From positions 6,209,646 through 6,273,645 of the forward strand of contig NC_044922.1 in NCBI RefSeq assembly GCF_003576645.1: DNA of 64,000 bases. The letters are read 5' to 3'. Shown here in pieces: positions 54,734-64,000 of this stretch; positions within the stretch are counted from its first letter, which is position 1; each line of letters opens with the position of its first letter. The stretch comes from Ipomoea triloba. Lineage: Eukaryota > Streptophyta > Magnoliopsida > Solanales > Convolvulaceae. Made by a program: the position numbers and the translations under genes. The notes beneath the pieces are model-generated. The model worked only from the letters and a program-made list of their open reading frames with translations, searched no databases and had not been told where the DNA came from.

Positions 54734-57700
54734 TGCCTCTGTGAGTCAAGTGGGTGACACAGGGTTATCAGCTGACCAATTTCAAAGGCTTGTGTCTATC
54801 TTGCAGAACCAAAACAAAGGGAATCAAGCTCCAAACAACACTGCCATGACAGTTGCCAGTTGTGGAATCACATCAGAATTCAAGGACTCTATGGAGGAAC
54901 ATAGTGAAGGTACCTTCTACTCTAAGTTCTGTGTTAATTCTGTTCTAGATATACACAGTGTTTGGATATTAGATTCAGGAGCCACAAACCATATCACATG
55001 CTCCCTAGAATTCTTTAAAACCTATCACAGTGTGCAAGGTCTATCTGTCAGATTACCTAATGGAGAATCAGTTAGGGTTACCTGCATAGGACAGATTAAA
55101 CTTGACAAGAACATATCCCTTCAAAATATGTTGTACATTCCAAACTTTGCTTTCAATATTATATCTGTCAGCAGATTGACAAAGCAGTCAAGATGTAAAC
55201 TAGTTTTGGGAGCTGATTGTTGTGATATTCAGGGACCCCTTGGGAAGGTGGTTGGTTTTGCTAAAGAGAGGAATGGACTATACTTGATCAGTAATCCTCC
55301 TGGGAGAATTAATGTGCCTGCTGTTCAGTTGAGGACTCAAGACACAAAGAAAACTGTTAGTAATCAATGTAATAGTCTGACAATGGAAATGTGGCATATC
55401 AGATTAGGACATTATCCCATTGCAAAAATACCTTCTTTGAATGGAATAAAACTTGGTTATGAAAATACACATCCTGATTTTGTATGTGATGTCTGTCATC
55501 TTGCTAGGCATAAGAGATCTTCATTTCCACTTAGTACTTCAAGAGCTGAAAATTGTTTTGAATTAATACACATGGATGTTTGGGGGCCCTTTTCTGTAGC
55601 TTCTCTTAAAGGAGGACACTACTTCTTAACCATTGTTGATGATTGTAGCAGATTCACATGGTTACATCTAATGAAACACAAATCATCTAATGAAACACAA
55701 ATCAGATGTCAAATTCATATTCCAGACTTTCTACAATTATATTGAAACCCAATTTTCAGCAAAAATTAAAAAGGTGAGAACAGACAATGGGAGTGAATTC
55801 CTAATGAACACCTTCTTTAATGAGAAAGGGATAGTCCATCAAAAATCTTGTGCTTACACACCCCAGCAGAATGGGGTGGCTGAAAGGAAGCACCAACATA
55901 TTTTGAACATTGCAAGGGCTTTGAGATTTCAGTCAAGGTTATCTGAAAAGTTTTGGGGTCATTGTGTGCTACATGCTGTCTACCTTATCAACAGGCTACC
56001 TACTAATATGAATGGGGATCATTCTCCTTTTGAGACATTAACTGGTAACAAGGTAGACTATAATCAATTCAAGGCTTTTGGTTGTCTAGTTTTTTGTGCT
56101 ACTATCTCACAAGGAAGGAATAAAATGTAGCCAAGGGCAAGGAAGTGCATTTTTTTGGGAATTCCAGCCAATATGAAAGGATATATATAGTATGATCTCA
56201 CTAACAAATCTGTTTTTGTCTCCAGAGATGTCAAATTCTATGAGCAGGCCTTTCCTTTTAAAAATCAGAGGTCTGAATCCACAACAGATTTCAATGAGGC
56301 TGGAATAATCAATCCCTCACTTCCTTTGGTTCCCACATCTGTGGAGACAGAACCAGATCTGGAGACCAGAAAAGGATCTGTCAACCATCCAGCTGTGATG
56401 GACAGTGATGGTAGAAGAGATTTTGTTATGATGATCACAGTTACAGTGACCAGAATTTAAGCAGTGAAGGGATAGATGGTCAGGCACTTGATGATGTGAG
56501 CAACAGTTCCAATACATCACAGATTAACACTGAACAACCACAACCTAGAAGATCTGTCAGAATAAGAAATGTTCCCTCTAAGTTTCAAGATTATTATTGT
56601 CAGTCCCTCATGAGTGATAGGGACACAGCAAGAACTTCTCCTCACCCTATGGAAGAGTTCATTTCCTATGACAGCCTGCCAACAAATCATAGAGCTCTTA
56701 TTTCATCACTTACATGTACAAAGGAACCACAGTCTTACACTGAAGCAGTGCAATATGAGCCCTGGAAGAAAGCTATGCAGTCTGAAATTGAAGCTTTGAT
56801 CTAAAACAATACCTGGACCTTGACAGATCTACCAATGGGAAAATCTCCAATTGGTTGCAAATGGGTTTACAAGGTAAAATACAAGGCAGATGGTTCAGTG
56901 GAGAGGTACAAAGCTAGGCTAGTTGCCAAAGGCTACACTCAACAGATGGGAGTGGACTACATTGAAACATTTTCTCCTGTTGCCAGGATGACCACCATCA
57001 AAACATTCTTAGCTGTGGCAGTAGCTAAGGGTTGGGATGTTCAGCAGCTGGACATTAACAATGCTTTCTTACATGGAGACTTAGAGGAAGAGGTGTACAT
57101 GGTTTTACCTCCAGGTTTCAAGAGTGACAAGCCTAACCAAGTGTGCAAACTCCTAAGATCTCTATATGGTCTAAAGCAGGCCAGCAGACAGTGGAATGCC
57201 AAACTGACAAGGGCTTTACAGAACTATGGTTTCTTACAATCCACAGCTGATCCCTCACTATTCACCAAAACCTCACAACTCTTTTCTTGCTCTATTGGTG
57301 TATGTGGATGACATATTGGTGGCTGGAACAGATAAAGCTCAAATCAAGGAACTGAAACAGATGCTAGACAGTTCCTTCAAAATAAAGGATCTTGGTCAAC
57401 TGAATTACTTCTTAGGGATTGAAGCCTTCAGAAGTCCCACTGGTATCAACCTATGTCAGAGGAAGTACACTTTGGAGATCTTACAAGAGCATGGCTTCTT
57501 GGATGCCAAGCCTGCCAAAACACCTTGTACTATAGGGCAGAAACTCACCAATAGTACAGGTAACTTACTGGACAGACCTGAAGAGTTTAGAAGATTAGTT
57601 GGCAAACTCTTATATCTCACAAATACAAGACCTGACATATCCTATGCTGTCCAACAATTAAGTCAATTTGTGGACAAGCCTAGAGATAGTCACCTGACTA

Positions 57701-58257
57701 CTGCTCACAGAATATTAAGGTATCTCAAAGGATCACCTGGTAAAGGGTTGTTCTAATCCTCTAATTCTCCTATCAAACTCCAGGGCTTCTCTGATTCAGA
57801 TTGGGCTACATGCTCAGAAACAAGGAAATCCATAACAGGCTATTGCATTTATATTGGTGATTCCCTCATATCTTGGAAAACCAAAAAGCAAGCCACTGTT
57901 TCAAGATCTTCAGCAGAAGCAGAATACAGGGCACTAGCCTCCACTACATGTGAAATTCAGTGGTTACTGTACCTACTCTCAGATTTGAAAGCAAGCACCA
58001 GCAGTCCTGTTGCCCTATTCTGTGACAACAATTCAGCCATTGCAATAGGGGAGAATCATGTGTTCCATGAAAGAACTAAGCACATTGAAATAGACTGCCA
58101 TGTGGTTAACCAAAAGGTTCATGAAGGGGTAATCAAGCTTCTAGGCATTCCTTCTCACAAGCAGACTGCAGATGGCTTTACCAAAACCCTACCTAAGCCA
58201 TTATTTGATATATTCCACTCTAAGCTGGGCCTTCAAGACATTCATGCTCCAGCTTAC
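54703..58257 (+). pseudogene. Copia pol: protease, integrase, RT, RNase H, multiply broken
   Basis: Protease: WILDSGATNHIT (about 54964-55000). GAG-pre-integrase: MWHIRLGHYP..CDVCHLARHKRSSFP. Integrase core: HMDVWGP, then after the 19-bp duplication RTDNGSEF and [58 protein letters not shown] (57301 on). RNase [31 protein letters not shown]. The listed stops and frame changes separate these; the sequence is described as found. It is closely related to the fragment at 46698-47267. Confidence 0.9.
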
Positions 58258-58260
58258 GCG

Positions 58261-58537
58261 GGGGGGGGGGGGGGGGNNNNNNNNNNNNNNNNNNNNNNNN
58301 NNNNNNNNNNNNNNNNNNNNNNNNNNNNNNNNNNNNNNNNNNNNNNNNNNNNNNNNNNNNNNNNNNNNNNNNNNNNNNNNNNNNNNNNNNNNNNNNNNNN
58401 NNNNNNNNNNNNNNNNNNNNNNNNNNNNNNNNNNNNNNNNNNNNNNNNNNNNNNNNNNNNNNNNNNNNNNNNNNNNNNNNNNNNNNNNNNNNNNNNNNNN
58501 NNNNNNGGGGGGGGGGGGGGGGGGGGGGGGGGAGGGG
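58261..58537. other. Assembly gap with poly-G flanks
   Basis: G-runs at 58261-58276 and 58507-58537 surround N's at 58277-58506. The right run ends GGAGGGG just before the 3' LTR, so it probably includes the true polypurine tract. The long pure G-runs are more likely a sequencing or gap-closing artefact. Open frames crossing this are meaningless. Confidence 0.95.
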
Positions 58538-58798
58538 TGATAAAGTCACCAAAGCAGCTGATACAAAATGGCCTAAAGAGCTTACCTTTCAAGTTCTGTT
58601 TCTTGAGCAGTTATAACTGCTTTCTGTTATAGTTTCTGTTGCTTTCTGTTTCGCTATCTCAGCTGCTTATATAAGCTTCATGTACTTCATCCTTCAGTTG
58701 TAAGCATACACAAAACAAACAGTAATGAATCACATTTCAGTTTCAATCCAAGCTCACCATTATCACTTCAGTTCACTACATTCCTAGCTAATTCATCA
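58538..58798 (+). repeat. 3' LTR of the Copia element
   Basis: Begins TGATAAAGTC and ends TTCATCA, followed by CATTC. It is the same length as the 5' LTR with eight substitutions and no indel. Confidence 0.93.
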
Positions 58799-59490
58799 CA
58801 TTCTTAAAATATGAGGCAGACACTCTGCCACTCTGGTATACAAGAGAGAGATCCTGTGGAGTAAAGTGGAGAAGAAGACCTAAATGTAAAATTACTGAAT
58901 TGTCCCCAAACTTAACACCCTTTTGACGGATTAACAAATGGAGGACAATTTTGAGCGATAACATAAAAGTCTGGGACTACTTTATGAGACCAAAGTCGTT
59001 TAGGACAAAATTGAGAAAAACTAATATAGTCAAGGACAATTTGGGTATTAACTCATTTAAAAGATCTATAAGTTGCTCCAATTTGCCAAAACATGGTTGT
59101 TACATTTAAATTGGGGGTTCGGCCTTTTGTTTCGTTCAAACATTGGAAAAGAAATAGTAATAGAAATCAAATATTTGGTAATGATAATGAGTTTAAGTAG
59201 GAGGAATCATTTTGGGTTTGTTTGGTACGCATATTGGAATCGGAATTGGAATGGATATCAAATACTTGGTAATGGTAATGGTTTTTGGTGAAAGTATTTT
59301 AATTTTATTAGGGAATGAGTTTTGTAATTAATGGAGTAATCAAAACTCATAGTAGTGTTCTAAAAACCTGTCAACCAAACAATAACAATGACTTTGATAC
59401 CCGTTCCTACTAGCTAAACTTGTCAACCAAACACACCATTTTATTTAGTAGTAATAGGATTTGTAATCAAAATATATAAATAATTTAAAT

Positions 59491-59590
59491 GCCAAGACCT
59501 TGTGGTCTAGTGGCACCTGCTGGTTGTACTCTCATATGGAAAGGAGTGGGTTCGAGCCTCATATCGTAACAGAGTTAGCAGTACTCAGAA
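59491..59590 (+). mobile_element. tRNA-derived SINE-like copy
   Basis: GCCAAGACCTTGTGGTCTAG leads into an A-box-like TGGTCTAGTGGC and a B-box-like GGTTCGAGCC at about 59549-59558. The start GCCAAG.ACCTT is the same as at 62817. It is the best-preserved promoter of the four copies. Just downstream begins TTTGGTCCCTGAGTG-type sequence of an unrelated repeat. Confidence 0.65.
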
Positions 59591-60242
59591 AAGCGAGTTT
59601 GGTCCCTGAGTGTTATTTGCGAAGTGGCGACTTTAGTCCCCGACGGGAAAATTAAAAAATATTTAAAATTTGAGGGATAAAGTAGGAAATTCACATTTTA
59701 TTCTCTTTATTATATCAAAACCACTTTCACAACATTATTTTTCACTTCTTAGTCTCTTATTTCAAGATTCTTCCATTTTAAAAGCATTTCAATAACTTTA
59801 GTATTAGTTGTTAGGAACTTGGCTCTCGTATAACAAACTTAAGACTTAGCACAAACAAAGAAACACTTGATCATTGTCTTCAGGCGTGTGAAACACACTA
59901 TCCTAACAATTTTCGATTTTCTTTACTAAGCAATTCAATAAATGTAAGCAACAGAGAAGGTGATGGATATATATAATATAATTTTCATATATTGTCATGA
60001 TATACGATTTTTGATTAAGTTATTGCAGAGTTTACAAAAGAATTTTACGTACTAAAAATCTTAAGTTACTCCCTTGGTGAATTTGTCATAAAAATAATCT
60101 GTGAAATTTGACATCTTCTTGTATTTCAAAAGTTATGGTTTAATTACCGTTGATGTTTAGTAAGAGAAATCATAAACTTTTAGGATTGTGCGTTTCACAC
60201 ACTTGAAGACATGGTCAAGTGTTTATTTGTTTATATCAGTTC
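59591..60242. other. AT-rich intergenic DNA with no gene seen
   Basis: A repeat-like phrase (GTTTGGTCCCTGAGTG, TTTAGTCCCCGACGGG) lies at its left end. A pair GCGTGTGAAACACAC (59883) and GTGCGTTTCACACACTTGAAG (60187) with long partly inverted flanks suggests another foldback across about 59860-60225. Confidence 0.4.
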
Positions 60243-60860
60243 TTATATCGTGGACCACGGTCCACAATGCATTGTGGACCGTGGTCCCAAAACGACGTCG
60301 TTTCAGTAAGTGGGAGACGGAGCCCGTAATTTACACTACAGTTCATCTCAAAAGATACTGCCTTACATTTGTTTTGATATTATCGAATGAAACTGTAGTT
60401 ATATCGAAATGTAACGGTAGTTGTGTTGAAATGTAACTACAGTGTATATGTACTGATACTGAATAACAGTTTCACATTTGTGTTTTATATTATCGAATGA
60501 AACTGTAGTTATATCGAAATGTAACTGTAGTTGTGTTGAAATGTAACTGCAGTGTATATGAACTGATACTGAATAACAGTTTCACATTTGTGTTTTATAT
60601 TATCGAATGAAACTGTAGTTATATCGAAATGTAACTGTAGTTGTGTTGAAATGTAACTGCAATATATATGAACTGATACTGAATAACAGTTTCACATTTG
60701 TGTTTTTATATTATCAAAGTTATATCAAAATGTAACTGTAGTTGTGTTGAAATGTAACTGCAGTGTATATGAACTGAAAGTGAGTGGCGCGAATTCATCC
60801 GTCTGTTTTCATTAATCAAAACGACGTCGTTTTGATGCGCGGTCCACGATATAATTTGCG
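60243..60860. repeat. Foldback element with four 110-bp internal tandem units
   Basis: The left end TTATATCGTGGACCACGGTCC and the right end GCGGTCCACGATATAA are inverted, with a second inner pair AAAACGACGTCGTTT on each side (60288-60303 and 60819-60834). Inside, a unit with TATCGAATGAAACTG starts at 60381, 60491 and 60601, exactly 110 bases apart, and a fourth, partly deleted unit starts near 60712. Confidence 0.8.
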
Positions 60861-60897
60861 TGTTTATATCTAACAACCATGTTTTGTCATCTTGTTA

Positions 60898-60899
<2 letters not shown>

Positions 60900-60962
<63 letters not shown>
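60900..60962 (+). repeat. (TA)n microsatellite
   Basis: About 30 TA units, placed exactly where the NLR2/NLR3 upstream similarity ends. Confidence 0.95.
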
Positions 60963-60964
<2 letters not shown>

Positions 60965-61173
60965 CAAAGACTTGAACTGGTCAAGTAATTTAAGTAAAGT
61001 AGCTTTACCAGATCCAGACATTATTAAATTACTCGTTAGTTGTTGTATATATAGTACGTAAAGGAGTTGAAAATTAAAGCCAAGAAGTCAAGACTGAAAG
61101 AAAGAAAGAAAGCTGTCTAATTTCTCCCATTAATTATATTCCCTGAGAAGAGAATTGAAGAGAGTAGTGAGAC
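60961..61173 (+). promoter_or_regulatory. NLR3 promoter-proximal region shared with NLR2
   Basis: Nearly colinear with 38480-38693; shared AGTAGCTTTACCAGATCCAG and GACTGAAAGAAAGAAAG. Differences are small indels (for example, loss of a GATGACATCAAATT-like stretch relative to NLR2). Confidence 0.6.
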
Positions 61174-61611
61174 ATGGACGCAGTTGTGGACTTGCTGATC
61201 AACAAAGTAGCACAAACTGTGGAAGAAAACGCGAGCCTGATTCTTGGGATCAAGGATCAGGTGGAAGATCTGCTGGAAGAACTCAAGTCGTTCAAGGCAT
61301 TCCTCATTGAAGCATCCAAGAAGAACGAGAGCTGTAATGCCAACGCTGTGCTGAGAGACGTGGTGCAGAAGATTCAGAAAGTGGTAGCCGATGCTGAGGA
61401 TGCCATTGATAAATACCTTGTTGAGCGAAGGAACCACAGAGCCAGACCGGTCCTCAAGAGATGGGCGGAAAAAGTAAGTTATTATACCAAGGTTAATGAA
61501 GCTGCCAAGGAGATCGAGACCATTAAGAAAAGGGCGGAGAAAATCCGCCTAGATCATGCCCCTTCCCTCAAGAAACTCCAAGAAAATAATCCTCAGCTGG
61601 CGGTTCTCCAG
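61174..61611 (+). CDS. NLR3: first exon (coiled coil) of a CC-NB-LRR gene running off the window
   Basis: 146 codons in frame from ATG 61174 to a CTCCAG/GTATAT donor at 61611/61612, the same junction as NLR1 and NLR2. The product (MDAVVDLLINKVAQ..; DAEDAIDKYLVERR; KRWAEKVSYYTKVN) is very close to NLR2, with one inserted Lys (ASKKNES) and a three-residue shorter end. The NB-ARC/LRR exon is not reached by 64000, 2389 bases into the intron; the NLR2 intron is 2105 bases, and two insertions (62073 and 62817) account for the greater length. Whether the gene is intact cannot be judged here. Confidence 0.88.
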
Positions 61612-62072
61612 GTATATATTTAATTTGAAGCATAAACTACTTTAGAATACATACTTTGTTCTTAGCTTGTGGTTAGAATTACTTGGAATACACATATAGT
61701 CAGATCAAATTAGAAAATAGAATCTAATTAATTTGTTTCTTTCTTATTTTTTAATGTGCATGGACTTTTGACTTTGAAAATGTCAATATATATATAAAAG
61801 CTTCTAATCTCCTGAGAATACATTTTTGGATAAAACTCAGAACCAATTTTAACCTTGTATTTGTAAAAATCTAAAAGATCAGAATAGATCAATTTTTTTT
61901 TTAAAAAAATGCAATAACATTTTCATAATTATTGTAAACTTTATTTTGCAAACTTAACACTCAAATATACAATTTGTAACAACTAAATATGCGAACCTGA
62001 ATGAATTTTTACAAAATCAATAAAAAGCTAAATTTTAAATATAAATTGTATATGCTATACCCTAAGCACTAA

Positions 62073-62726
62073 GGCTATGTTTGGCAAATCTAGCTGAAAA
62101 GGTAGCTGAAAGTTGAAAAGTAGCTGAAAACTAAAAAGCTATAAGCTCGAAACTGAAATCTGAATAGCTGTTAAGCTAGCTATTATGAAGTATTTGGTAA
62201 AATTAGCTTTTTGAAAAGCTGATAAAGGTAAAAAGACTAAAAACGACATCTTCATACAATTTAAATTTAAATAGGTTTGTTTATATATTAAAATATAAAA
62301 TAGTGAAATCAATATATTTTAATAAAATATAAAGTAGTTACATATATTTGAAAACATATAAAGTAAAATAAAATGTTCATAATTCATAAGATTAGTTCAT
62401 ACAAAAATCAATGTTATAAAACAAATGTCAAATTAAAATTACAATTAAACATATTGAAGAGAAAAAGTCAAAAAGGTTTAGCCAAAAAGATTTTAATTGG
62501 GAAGGGTAAATGATGTCATTTTCTTTAAAATAATAAGGTTAAAGATGGAAAAAAAAGTTAGGAAACTACTAGCTTATTTTGAAACGCTACCTTAGGTAGC
62601 GTTCAAAAATAAGCTCTTATTTTAAGCTACTAGTTTATTTTAGGAACATTACCAAACAGAGCTTATAGCTTATTAGTAGCTTAAAATAAGGTATAAGCTC
62701 CTAAATAAGCTTTGCCAAACAGACAC
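62073..62726. mobile_element. Tourist-like MITE in NLR3 intron, absent from NLR2
   Basis: Ends GGCTATGTTTGGCAAA and TTTGCCAAACAGACAC are inverted, flanked by TAA at 62070-62072 and 62727-62729. The NLR2 intron has no insert at the matching place (ACCTTAAACAGCAAAAAGAG, 39866-39885). Confidence 0.8.
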
Positions 62727-62816
62727 TAAAAAGAGAACCTCTAAACCAAACCATTAAATTTAAATATCCGTATATATTTGAAGCAAAGAAGCATATATAT
62801 ATAACTTATTATTTAT

Positions 62817-62916
62817 GCCAAGCACCTTTTGCATAAATGACATGTAGTGATTTTCTTATATGAGATCGAGCCTCAGTGGATACTACAATATAATAGAGTC
62901 AATTGTATTAAAAAAA
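62817..62916 (+). mobile_element. SINE insertion with 13-bp target duplication in NLR3 intron
   Basis: ACTTATTATTTAT at 62804-62816 and 62917-62929 is a perfect 13-bp duplication. The 100-base insert begins GCCAAGCACC like the copy at 59491, has a B-box-like GAGATCGAGCCTCAGTGG, and ends in a short A-tail (TTAAAAAAA). The NLR2 intron (about 39970-39985) has the sequence once, uninterrupted. Confidence 0.85.
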
Positions 62917-63181
62917 ACTTATTATTTATTAATATTAATCAATTAATTTATAACAATTTCAGAAAAGGACAAGCATTTTGGGTATAAAGATCTTATATTT
63001 ATAAATCAAAATGTTTTAGATATTTTATTCCAGTTAATGTTAATATTAAATAAAGTAATAAATATACTAACAAGTTGATAGTGTAGACAATTACTCGATT
63101 GTTATACTATGGACCAGGTCCACTGTGCATTATGAGTTCTAGTTCGAATAAATTCAATAGATTCTAAACCATCAAACTAAC

Positions 63182-63397
63182 GGGGTGTATTCAATCATGA
63201 TTTTTGTAGACTTTTAAAATTTTTTAAAATAATAAATTTATTAAAATTTTTATTGACATTCATAGAGTCATTCAAAACTTTTTAAAACTTTGTAATACTC
63301 TATAAAAGTCTATATAAAAAATACTAATAAAATTTTATCAACTTTTTATTTTAAAAAGCTACAAAAGTCATTGAAATTCTAAATTCAATACATCCTT
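63182..63397. mobile_element. MITE with GGTGTATTCAAT ends
   Basis: GGGGTGTATTCAATCATG on the left and AAATTCAATACATCC on the right are inverted ends, with inner ACTTTTGTAGC-like arms (GTAGACTTTTAAA / TACAAAAGTC). Flanking bases TAA and TTA are suggestive but not clean. Confidence 0.6.
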
Positions 63398-64000
63398 ACA
63401 AACTTTCAACGATTTCGTTTCTTATCATTTAAAGTTTTCTTACAAAACAAATTATAATATATCATAAAAGTATTCTTATTCGTAGTAGCATGTTGTAAAA
63501 ATAGAAAAAAAGAAAAATTATTACGAATATAAACATAAGAAGAATAAAAATCAAAATATACAAGTATTTATGTGAATATTATGAAACATATAGTAAAATT
63601 TGACGGTGATAGATGAAAAATTTGCTTTGTTCATGTATTTAGGGAGAAAAAGTTCTTAGAGAAAGTTTAAAAGTTTTGGAGAAAAGTTCGTAGAAAAGGA
63701 TTAGAAGTTATTGATAAAAAGTTGGTAGAAATAAATGAAAAATCAAAATATCCACCGTAATATAATGAAGTAAAAAATATTATTTCAAATTTTTAGAGGA
63801 AGATTGTAAAGTTTAGGAGAGAAAAAAATTTGGTAGAGTTTAGGTATGAAGAAAATATAGGATAATGAAGAAAAAATAATTAGCTCTAGAGGGTTTGAAA
63901 TGCACATTTGCCACTTTGTTTTCATCGTTTAACTCCCTCCCTAAAAACGTTAAATTGACTTTTTTGTATGACTTTCAGGGCTTTGCTGCCTCCCGTTTAA

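Larger units (their letters stand above)
53406..58798 (+). mobile_element. Complete but decayed Ty1/Copia LTR retrotransposon
   Basis: Two 261-bp LTRs (53406-53666, 58538-58798), both TG..CA, lie inside a perfect 5-bp target duplication CATTC (53401-53405, 58799-58803). Domain order gag, protease, integrase, RT, RNase H is Copia-type. The LTRs differ at 8 of 261 positions (counted by eye). The coding region is broken by: a one-base frame change in an A-run after the gag zinc knuckle (about 54698-54705); a 19-bp tandem duplication in integrase (55666-55703); TAG stops at 56128-56130 and 56188-56190; a further frame change before about 56496; a TAA at 56802-56804; a frame change near 57285; and a TAA at 57754-57756. 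An N gap with poly-G flanks lies between RNase H and the 3' LTR. The element is not autonomous. Confidence 0.95.
52539..59054. mobile_element. Terminal-inverted-repeat element carrying an EXO70 fragment (Pack-MULE-like), split by a Copia element
   Basis: The left end GAGTTAATACCCAAAATTG.. (from 52539) and the right end ..CAATTTGGGTATTAACTC (to 59054) are inverted repeats, strongly similar for about 115 bp and more weakly to about 170 bp (shared GTCTCATAAAGTAGTCCC, TTATCGCTCAAAATTGTCCT). Without the inserted Copia element (53406-58798 plus one CATTC) it would be about 1.1 kb. The interior at 52706-53400 is more GC-rich than its surroundings and contains an EXO70-like coding fragment. No transposase is present. 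Long arms and captured gene sequence suggest a Pack-MULE, but I cannot see a clean 8-11 bp target duplication, so the superfamily is an inference. The flanks join as CTCACTATGAA and TTAAAA.ATCTA.AAGTTGC, matching an uninterrupted stretch at 29890-29925. Confidence 0.75.
61612..64000 (+). other. NLR3 intron (5' part)
   Basis: Starts with a GT donor. The first 450 bases and 62935-63110 align with the NLR2 intron. It holds a MITE (62073), a SINE (62817) and a GGTGTATTCAAT-ended MITE (63182). No exon-like sequence is seen up to the window end. Confidence 0.7.

Noticed and set aside
57985..58632. Open frames running through the N block
   Set aside because: N's and poly-G are read as X, Gly or Pro. 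Only the part before 58260 is real (Copia RNase H).
59491..59580. Functional tRNA gene
   Set aside because: A- and B-box-like motifs are present, but no cloverleaf arms or anticodon loop can be formed convincingly, and the same sequence recurs in diverged copies with A-tails, so it is SINE-like.

Overview
This is a nuclear plant window. It has AT-rich intergenic DNA, spliced genes with short GT-AG introns, a plastid transit peptide, plant CC-NB-LRR genes, Ty1/Copia retrotransposons and many miniature inverted-repeat elements. The proteins fit a eudicot, probably an asterid, because the NLRs look like the late-blight R1A/R1B-type group. I do not name a species. The window includes one assembly gap flanked by poly-G (58277-58506).

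Left part (1-20 kb), housekeeping genes. A single-exon gene for a small acidic protein of unknown function lies at 759-1301. A 12-exon RAD23 ubiquitin receptor gene (5867-12296, +) follows. Then come a 6-exon gene for the plastid pyruvate dehydrogenase E2 subunit (16636-13712, -) and a 3-exon gene for a 100-residue heavy-metal-associated (HMA) domain protein (18169-19944, +). I rebuilt exon borders from splice sites, reading frame and family knowledge. RAD23 as given carries one extra base in exon 7 and one GC-AG intron.

Right part (20.9-64 kb), an NLR cluster. Three related CC-NB-LRR genes share one architecture: a first exon of about 146-148 codons coding only the Rx-type coiled coil, a 2-3.5 kb intron, then a single long exon with NB-ARC and LRR. 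NLR1 (26990-20897, -) and NLR2 (38694-43420, +) are open throughout. Only the first exon of NLR3 (61174-61611, +) is in the window. NLR2 and NLR3 share promoter-proximal and intron sequence, so they are a tandem duplication.

Between the NLRs is a dense record of transposition. Two truncated Copia fragments in opposite orientation abut near 46.7 kb. A decayed but structurally complete Copia element (53406-58798) has 261-bp LTRs and a CATTC target duplication. It sits inside a terminal-inverted-repeat element (52539-59054) that carries an EXO70-like gene fragment. The paralogous stretch near 29.9 kb appears to preserve the empty site. There are several foldback elements, some with clean 9- or 10-bp target duplications, Tourist-like MITEs with 3-bp duplications, four SINE-like copies, a retroposed-transcript candidate (34255-35030) and an NDUFA1 pseudogene (near 48.9-49.0 kb).

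I saw no CRISPR array, phage or bacterial-type system. The most unusual content is the nested EXO70-carrying element in an NLR cluster that also borders an HMA gene, and the cross-checks that NLR paralogues give on transposon insertions.
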